NCBI GenBank assembly: GCA_963703085.1
Contig: OY969789.1
Span: forward strand, 1,798,001 to 1,862,000
Length of the DNA stretch: 64,000 bases
Source of the DNA: DATAEG01 sp963703085
GTDB lineage: Bacteria; Actinomycetota; Actinomycetes; Mycobacteriales; Jatrophihabitantaceae
Reading direction: 5' to 3'
Shown here in pieces: positions 59,667 through 64,000 of the stretch. Numbering within the stretch: the stretch's first letter is position 1; every line of letters starts with the position of its first letter. Both the position numbers and the translations under genes were made by a program. Under the pieces are notes generated by a model that had not been told where the DNA came from, searched no databases, and was given only the letters and a program-made list of their open reading frames with translations.

Positions 59667-60293
59667 ATGTCCCGTCGTCTGGTCAGCATCACGCTGGACA
59701 ACCTCGGCGACATCTCCACCCGGTGCCGGCGCTGTGTCTTCTGGGAACTCGACCCCGCCGCCGCCGAACGCGCCGAGGCGCACGGGGACACCGAGATCGA
59801 GAAAGAGGCCTGGGTCTCCGGCGTGCTCCTGGAGTGGGGCAGCTGCGGCTATCTGATCTACGTGGACGGCGTGGCGGCCGGGCACGTCCTGTTCGCGCCA
59901 CCCGCAATGGTGCCCAGGTCGGTGGCCTTCCCGACCTCGCCGGTCAGCTCGGACGCGGTCCTGCTGATGTCGGCCTCGATCCGCCCGGAGTTCGCCGGCC
60001 AAGGGCTGGGGCGGATGTTGGTGCAGGGCGTCGCGCGCGACATGGTCAAGCGCGGCATCAAGGCCGTCGAGGCGTTCGGCACCGCCCGACCGACGGGTGC
60101 GGACGTGCCGGCGGCCGGCTGCCTGCTGCCGGTCGACTTCCTGCTTTCGGTCGGCTTCAAGACCGTCCGGCCGCACCCGCGGGTGCCGCGGCTGCGTCTC
60201 GAGTTGCGCACCACGTTGTCGTGGAAGGAGGACGTCGAGTACGCGATTGAGCGGCTGCTCTCCACGATCACCCCGGCCCCCAGCCCGGCCTGA
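59667..60293 (+). CDS. GNAT family N-acetyltransferase
   Basis: A 208-residue acetyltransferase-like protein. Strands 4-5 with acetyl-CoA motif SASIRPEFAGQGLGRMLVQG and following helix. N-terminal CRRCVFWELDPAAAERAEAH with three cysteines is like a group of actinobacterial proteins near cwlM and trxA. The substrate is unknown. It is convergent with cwlM; the hairpin repeat array is between the two stops. Confidence 0.8.
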   Translation: MSRRLVSITLDNLGDISTRCRRCVFWELDPAAAERAEAHGDTEIEKEAWVSGVLLEWGSCGYLIYVDGVAAGHVLFAPPAMVPRSVAFPTSPVSSDAVLLMSASIRPEFAGQGLGRMLVQGVARDMVKRGIKAVEAFGTARPTGADVPAAGCLLPVDFLLSVGFKTVRPHPRVPRLRLELRTTLSWKEDVEYAIERLLSTITPAPSPA

Positions 60294-60334
60294 GCCCGCG
60301 ATGCCGGCGCCCTAATCGAGCGGCAGAGAAGGTC

Positions 60335-60520
60335 CCGCCGACCGTAGGTCCAGGCGGGTGCGTTCGGCTCGAGCTTGCGCGAAGCCGGCGCGATAAGCAC
60401 CGCCGACCGTAGGTCCAGGCGGGTGCGTTCGGCTGAGCTTGCGAAGCCGGCGCGATAAGCACCGCCGACCGTAGGTCCAGGCGGGTGCGTTCGGCTGAGC
60501 TTGCGAAGCCGGCGCCATTA
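60335..60520. repeat. three-unit hairpin repeat array (62-65 bases per unit)
   Basis: Three units begin at about 60335, 60400 and 60462. Each has hairpin a: CCGCC-GACC-gta-GGTC-ca-GGCGG, and hairpin b: CGGCT-gagcttgcga-AGCCG (unit 1 has small insertions). The first 19 bases of each unit, GCCGACCGTAGGTCCAGGC, are the same as in the dciA duplication 15 kb away. The array lies in the gap between two convergent genes and codes for nothing evident. Unit spacing is nearly constant without unique spacers, so it is not CRISPR. Confidence 0.85.
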
Positions 60521-60521
60521 A

Positions 60522-61631
60522 TCAAGCGGGCATGCGCAGCACGCCGGTGGGCGGGTCACTCTCCTTCGGTAGGTAGAGGCGCTGCACGGCGACCAGGATC
60601 GCTTCGGCGACCACGTCCCGGAACGTCGGGTCCAACAGCTTCGCCCGATCGCTCGGCGAGGTGAGATACCCGATCTCGACCCAGACCGCGGGCATCCGGG
60701 TGAGCCGGAGCAGCTCCCAGGTCTTGCCGTGGGTGCGGGTGTCCAGCAGGTGGGTCCGGGCGACGATCTCGCGCTGGACCAGGTCGGCCAACCGCTCACC
60801 GAGCGTGGAGTGGCTCTCGCCCGCTCCGTAGTAGTAGGTGGCGACGCCGTTGGCCCGCTGCGACGGCGAGCTGTCCAGATGCAGGCTGATCACCAGGTCG
60901 GCGCGCTGGGTGTTGGCGAACTGCGCCCGGTCCGCGTCGCTCGCGGCGTTGGTCGGGCCGCGGGTCAGCCACGAGGTCACGCCGACGGCCGTGAGCCGGC
61001 CCTCCAGCCGGGTGGCCAGGTCCCACATCAGGTCGGCCTCGGTCATCCCGTCGAGCTGCGGCCCGGTGTCCTCCCCGCCGCGGCCCGGGTCGATGACGAC
61101 CCGACGCCCGAACAGGTTGGGCCCGGCGTCGGCGACGGCGAGCATGTCGCGCAGCAGCTGGGGACGGCCACCCACCACCCGGCGCTTGAGTTGAGCGAGT
61201 GCGCGCAGGCTGGCCGGGCCGCAGACGCCGTCGGCGACGATTCCGACATCGCGCTGGAAACTGCGTAATGCCTGCTCGGTGACCAACCCGAAGGCGCCGT
61301 CGGCCCGGCCGATCGGGTACCCGATCTCCAGGAGTTGGGTCTGCAGTTGCGCCACGTCGTCGCCGACCTGCGGCGCGGCCGGGTTGTGCAGCAGCACCCG
61401 GTCGCCGAGCTGCCAGCGGGCGGCGGTCAGTGCCCGGTAGGTCTCGATGCCGACCAGCCCGTCGGCCGCCAGCCCGCGGCGTTGCTGGAAGGAGCGGACC
61501 GCCAGCTCGCACTCGGCGTCGAACTGATCAGCGCAGGCAGCGTCGGTGTTGTTCAGCAATCCCAGGCCGGCCAGGACGGATCGGATCTCGGCGACGGCGG
61601 GGCCACCCGAGCCGCGTCGCAGAGGATCCAT
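60522..61631 (-). CDS. cwlM: CwlM-type N-acetylmuramoyl-L-alanine amidase-like protein
   Basis: A 369-residue protein without signal peptide. Two peptidoglycan-binding domains of PGBD-1 type (RRGSGGPAVAEIRSVLAGLG and VGDDVAQLQTQLLEIGYPIG), followed by an amidase_3 domain (VVIDPGRGGEDTG, LVISLHLDSSPSQRANG, PAVWVEIGYLTSPSD). In mycobacteria CwlM is cytoplasmic and, when phosphorylated, activates MurA to start peptidoglycan synthesis. The His of the zinc site DPGHGG is Arg in DPGRGG here, so hydrolysis may be lost. Downstream of trxA in one direction. Confidence 0.9.
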   Translation of the reverse strand: MDPLRRGSGGPAVAEIRSVLAGLGLLNNTDAACADQFDAECELAVRSFQQRRGLAADGLVGIETYRALTAARWQLGDRVLLHNPAAPQVGDDVAQLQTQLLEIGYPIGRADGAFGLVTEQALRSFQRDVGIVADGVCGPASLRALAQLKRRVVGGRPQLLRDMLAVADAGPNLFGRRVVIDPGRGGEDTGPQLDGMTEADLMWDLATRLEGRLTAVGVTSWLTRGPTNAASDADRAQFANTQRADLVISLHLDSSPSQRANGVATYYYGAGESHSTLGERLADLVQREIVARTHLLDTRTHGKTWELLRLTRMPAVWVEIGYLTSPSDRAKLLDPTFRDVVAEAILVAVQRLYLPKESDPPTGVLRMPA

Positions 61632-61783
61632 AAGCCTGGTGCCGTCCTCGAAGTAAGGGGGAGGCCGCACGGGACGCAGTCACCGCGTCGGCGTTGACCG
61701 GCCTATTGTGCCCTACCACGCCGGGCGGTCAGAAGCGCCCGCGGATCCTAGCTCCGCGGCTCGGCCGCGAGTGATCAGAAACA

Positions 61784-61839
61784 GGCCCAGCCGGCACGAA
61801 CCGGAGTTGCCTGAGCAAATCCGGCCGGCCGGCTGGGCC
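61784..61839 (-). terminator. hairpin after trxA
   Basis: 12-base perfect stem GGCCCAGCCGGC/GCCGGCTGGGCC (61784-61795 with 61828-61839), 32-base loop, 25 bases after the trxA stop. It would separate trxB-trxA from cwlM. No gene in the rest of the 232-base gap. Confidence 0.65.
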
Positions 61840-61863
61840 GAACAGCGTTATCGGGTAAGGGGA

Positions 61864-62193
61864 TCAGCCGATGTAGTCAGCAAGGTCGGCGAGCAGTGCC
61901 GCCTTCGGCTTGGCGCCGACGATGGACTTGACGATCTTGCCGCCGGAGAAAACGCTCATCGTCGGGATCGACATGATCTGGTAGTTCCGGGCGATCTGCG
62001 GGTTCTCGTCGATGTTCACCTTGGCGACGGTGATCTTCTCCGGGTACTCCGCAGCGATCTCCTCGAGGATCGGGCCCACCTTGCGGCACGGTCCGCACCA
62101 CTCCGCCCAGAAGTCGACCAGCACCGGACCGTCGGCGCCGAGCACGTCGACGTCGAAGCTGGCGTCGGTGACCTTCTTGGTGTTCTCACTCAC
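61864..62193 (-). CDS. trxA: thioredoxin
   Basis: A 109-residue thioredoxin with the active site FWAEWCGPCRKVGP (Cys-Gly-Pro-Cys), cis-Pro in MSIPTMSVFSGG and a C-terminal helix. GTG start with GAGGAG. It is reduced by TrxB, encoded next to it, using NADPH. Confidence 0.97.
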   Translation of the reverse strand: MSENTKKVTDASFDVDVLGADGPVLVDFWAEWCGPCRKVGPILEEIAAEYPEKITVAKVNIDENPQIARNYQIMSIPTMSVFSGGKIVKSIVGAKPKAALLADLADYIG

Positions 62194-62269
62194 TGGGTTC
62201 TCCTCGGTTGTTGCGGTGACATCAGGTGTAACCACGGACTGGTCGAGCGGATTCCCGGCACGGCGCTCG

Positions 62270-63235
62270 TCACGCGGTGGCGGGGGATTCCAGCGCGGCG
62301 AGGAAGCGCTCAGCGTCCAATGCGGCCTGGCACCCCGTGCCGGCCGCGGTGATGGCTTGACGGTAGACGTGATCGACGACATCACCGGCGGCGAAAACGC
62401 CGGGAAGGTTGGTCCGCGTCGACGTGCCCTCGGTACGGATGTAGCCCTCGTCGTCCAGGTCGACCTGCCCCTTGACCAGGTCACTGCGTGGGTCGTGGCC
62501 GATCGCGATGAACAGCCCACCGATGGGCAGCTGGGACTCCTCGCCGGTTTGCGTGTCACGAATGGTGATCGAGTTGACGGTCGGTTCGCCGGTGAGGCCG
62601 ACGACCTCACTGTTCCACCGGAAGCTGATCTTCTCGTTGGCTTCGGCCCGGTCGATCATGATCTTGCTGGCGCGCAGCACGTCGCGGCGGTGGATGATCG
62701 TCACCCGGTTCGCGAACCGGGTCAGGAAGGTGGCTTCCTCCATCGCGGTGTCTCCGCCGCCGACAACGGCGATGTCCTGGCCCTTGAAGAAGAAGCCGTC
62801 GCAGGTGGCACACCAGGACACGCCGCGGCCGGAAAGTTCCTCCTCACGCGGGATGCCGAGCTTCTTGTACGCCGAGCCCATCGCCAGGATGACCGTGTCG
62901 GCGGTGAACTCACCGGAGTGGGTGCGGACGACCTTCACGTCCTCGCCCAATTCCAGTCCGGTGACGTCGTCGGTACGCAGGTCAGCGCCGAATCGCTCTG
63001 CCTGGGTGCGGATCTGATCCATCAGGTCGGGACCCATGATCCCTTCCGGAAAGCCCGGAAAGTTCTCCACCTCGGTGGTCGTCATCAAAGCGCCGCCGTA
63101 CTGGCTGCCTTCGAAGACCAACGGCTTCAGGTCGGCACGCGCGGTGTAAAGCGCAGCGGTGTACCCGGCCGGGCCGGACCCCACGATGATGACCTTGTGG
63201 TGGTTGGGTCCGTGCTGTCGCGATCCGTCGCTCAC
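62270..63235 (-). CDS. trxB: thioredoxin reductase
   Basis: FAD/NADPH enzyme of 321 residues. FAD site VIIVGSGPAGYTAALYTARA, redox pair in SWCATCDGFFFKGQ (Cys-Ala-Thr-Cys), NADPH site IAVVGGGDTAMEEATFL, C-terminal GVFAAGDVVDHVYRQAITAA. GTG start. trxA is 76 bases downstream. sigM, which stands between murJ and trxB in Mycobacterium, is not found in the 89-base gap here. Confidence 0.96.
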   Translation of the reverse strand: MSDGSRQHGPNHHKVIIVGSGPAGYTAALYTARADLKPLVFEGSQYGGALMTTTEVENFPGFPEGIMGPDLMDQIRTQAERFGADLRTDDVTGLELGEDVKVVRTHSGEFTADTVILAMGSAYKKLGIPREEELSGRGVSWCATCDGFFFKGQDIAVVGGGDTAMEEATFLTRFANRVTIIHRRDVLRASKIMIDRAEANEKISFRWNSEVVGLTGEPTVNSITIRDTQTGEESQLPIGGLFIAIGHDPRSDLVKGQVDLDDEGYIRTEGTSTRTNLPGVFAAGDVVDHVYRQAITAAGTGCQAALDAERFLAALESPATA

Positions 63236-63324
63236 GCGATGCTCCCATCCATTAAGTACTGCGCTCGCTCAACGATCCTAGGTCGACTGCTATTCCTCCC
63301 GCGCGTTACACCGCGAGGATTGCC

Positions 63325-64000
63325 TCAGCGCCGGAACGAACCGATGATCTCCTGCAATTCAGCGACCCGCAGTGCCCGGGCGGCAACGACGAAGACCGCG
63401 CCACCGACGAGTGATCCACCGATCACCGCCGGCAGTGCTCCGCCGCGGCCGGTGCCGATGGCGTGCTGACTGAGCTGGACGACGCCATAGGCGACGGCGG
63501 CGCCGATGGCCGCCGCACCGGCCACCCGCGCGACGGTGCGGGCCACCTCGGTGAAGCCGAGGAAGCCGAACCGCCCGCTGAGCATCCGGTGCCCGACGAT
63601 GGCGCCCACCAGGTAGGAGGTCGATGTGGCCACGGACAGAGATTCGATGACGTGCCGGCCGTCGAGTAGCTGCGAGGCGAGCAGCACGATCGCCACCTTG
63701 GTGGCGACCATGAAGATGTTGATCATGGTGGGAGCTCGGGCATCGCGGGTCGCGTAGAAGACCCGCATCTGCAGCATCACCAGGGCAAAGGGCAGCAACC
63801 CGAACGACCCCAACGCCAACACGATGCCGATGTGCCGGGCGTCGCTGAGGTCGGTGCGGCCGTAGAAGAAGAGCACCGTCGTCAGCGACGGGCCGAGCAC
63901 CATCAACCCGGCAGTAACCGGCAGCAGTCCGACCGCGGAGAGCCGGGCACCGAGCGACAGGTCGGCCACCACGCCACCGGTGTCGCCGCGCGCGGCGGAG
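63325..64000 (-). CDS. murJ: lipid II flippase MurJ (partial; N-terminus outside window)
   Basis: The last 224 codons of a MOP-superfamily flippase that moves lipid II across the membrane. Helices and loops seen are LSAVGLLPVTAGLMVLGPSL, TTVLFFYGRTDLSDARHIGI, LPFALVMLQMRVFYATRDAR with the conserved Arg-Asp-Ala-x-x-P, TMINIFMVATKVAIVLLASQ, and three more helices. It ends in LRVAELQEIIGSFRR with no C-terminal pseudokinase extension as in mycobacterial MviN. The 5' end is cut off by the window edge. Confidence 0.9.
   Translation of the reverse strand, partial: SAARGDTGGVVADLSLGARLSAVGLLPVTAGLMVLGPSLTTVLFFYGRTDLSDARHIGIVLALGSFGLLPFALVMLQMRVFYATRDARAPTMINIFMVATKVAIVLLASQLLDGRHVIESLSVATSTSYLVGAIVGHRMLSGRFGFLGFTEVARTVARVAGAAAIGAAVAYGVVQLSQHAIGTGRGGALPAVIGGSLVGGAVFVVAARALRVAELQEIIGSFRR

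Noticed and set aside
60335..60520. CRISPR array
   Set aside because: Only three units, no unique spacers of constant length, whole unit repeated, and no cas genes within the window.

Overview
The window is chromosomal DNA of a high-GC Gram-positive bacterium (class Actinomycetia). The evidence is the replication-origin gene order rpmH/dnaA/dnaN/gnd/recF/dciA/gyrB/gyrA, the cell-division protein CrgA, a class E sortase, a CwlM-type regulator, a DLW-39 peptide and DUF3566/DUF881/DUF5990 proteins. The genus cannot be fixed from the sequence. The layout resembles mycobacteria and Frankia/Nakamurella-type lineages, but sigM is absent beside trxB and an alpha/beta-hydrolase gene sits between dnaA and dnaN.

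Layout. 1-8.7 kb: a histidine-utilisation set (hutH, hutU, hutI) scattered among unrelated genes (SnoaL/TetR pair with twin operators, folD, DUF5990, HhH-GPD). 8.8-13.8 kb: the conserved envelope/division block pabA, 52-aa membrane protein, sortase E, DUF881, crgA, PH-domain protein, rhomboid, ppiA. 13.9-23.1 kb: accessory genes, including a small exported peptide with three 14-residue repeats next to a cluster of hairpins and divergent from an HTH regulator, an acyltransferase-SGNH fusion, an SDR/LysR pair and a decayed SnoaL pseudogene. 23.2-28.8 kb: a CitA/DcuS-type two-component system divergent from a NitT/TauT-type ABC importer. 29.2-37.3 kb: a GT4 glycosyltransferase plus PIG-L deacetylase, a DMT transporter ending at an IS3 remnant, a truncated LuxR regulator, and a NarL-type two-component system facing a MacB/FtsX-type ABC exporter.

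37.6-57.1 kb: the origin region. It holds tRNA-Ala, DLW-39, tRNA-Ile, DUF3566, gyrA interrupted by a 180-residue mini-intein directly after the catalytic tyrosine, gyrB, dciA carrying an in-frame 60-bp duplication, recF, gnd, dnaN, a hydrolase, dnaA, then on the opposite strand rpmH, rnpA, yidD, yidC, jag, rsmG, parA (two parS sites inside its coding sequence) and parB. DnaA boxes occur on both sides of dnaA, so the origin looks split. 57.1-64 kb: a short Erm/KsgA-type methyltransferase, nitroreductase, AlaA-type aminotransferase, GNAT protein, a hairpin-repeat array, cwlM, trxA, trxB and the 3' part of murJ.

Most notable: (i) a hairpin repeat with compensatory base changes, found both in the dciA coding region and as a three-unit array 15 kb away; (ii) the repeat-peptide, HTH-regulator and structured-RNA locus at 14.5-16.5 kb, a candidate undescribed signalling system; (iii) the GyrA mini-intein; (iv) the split origin.
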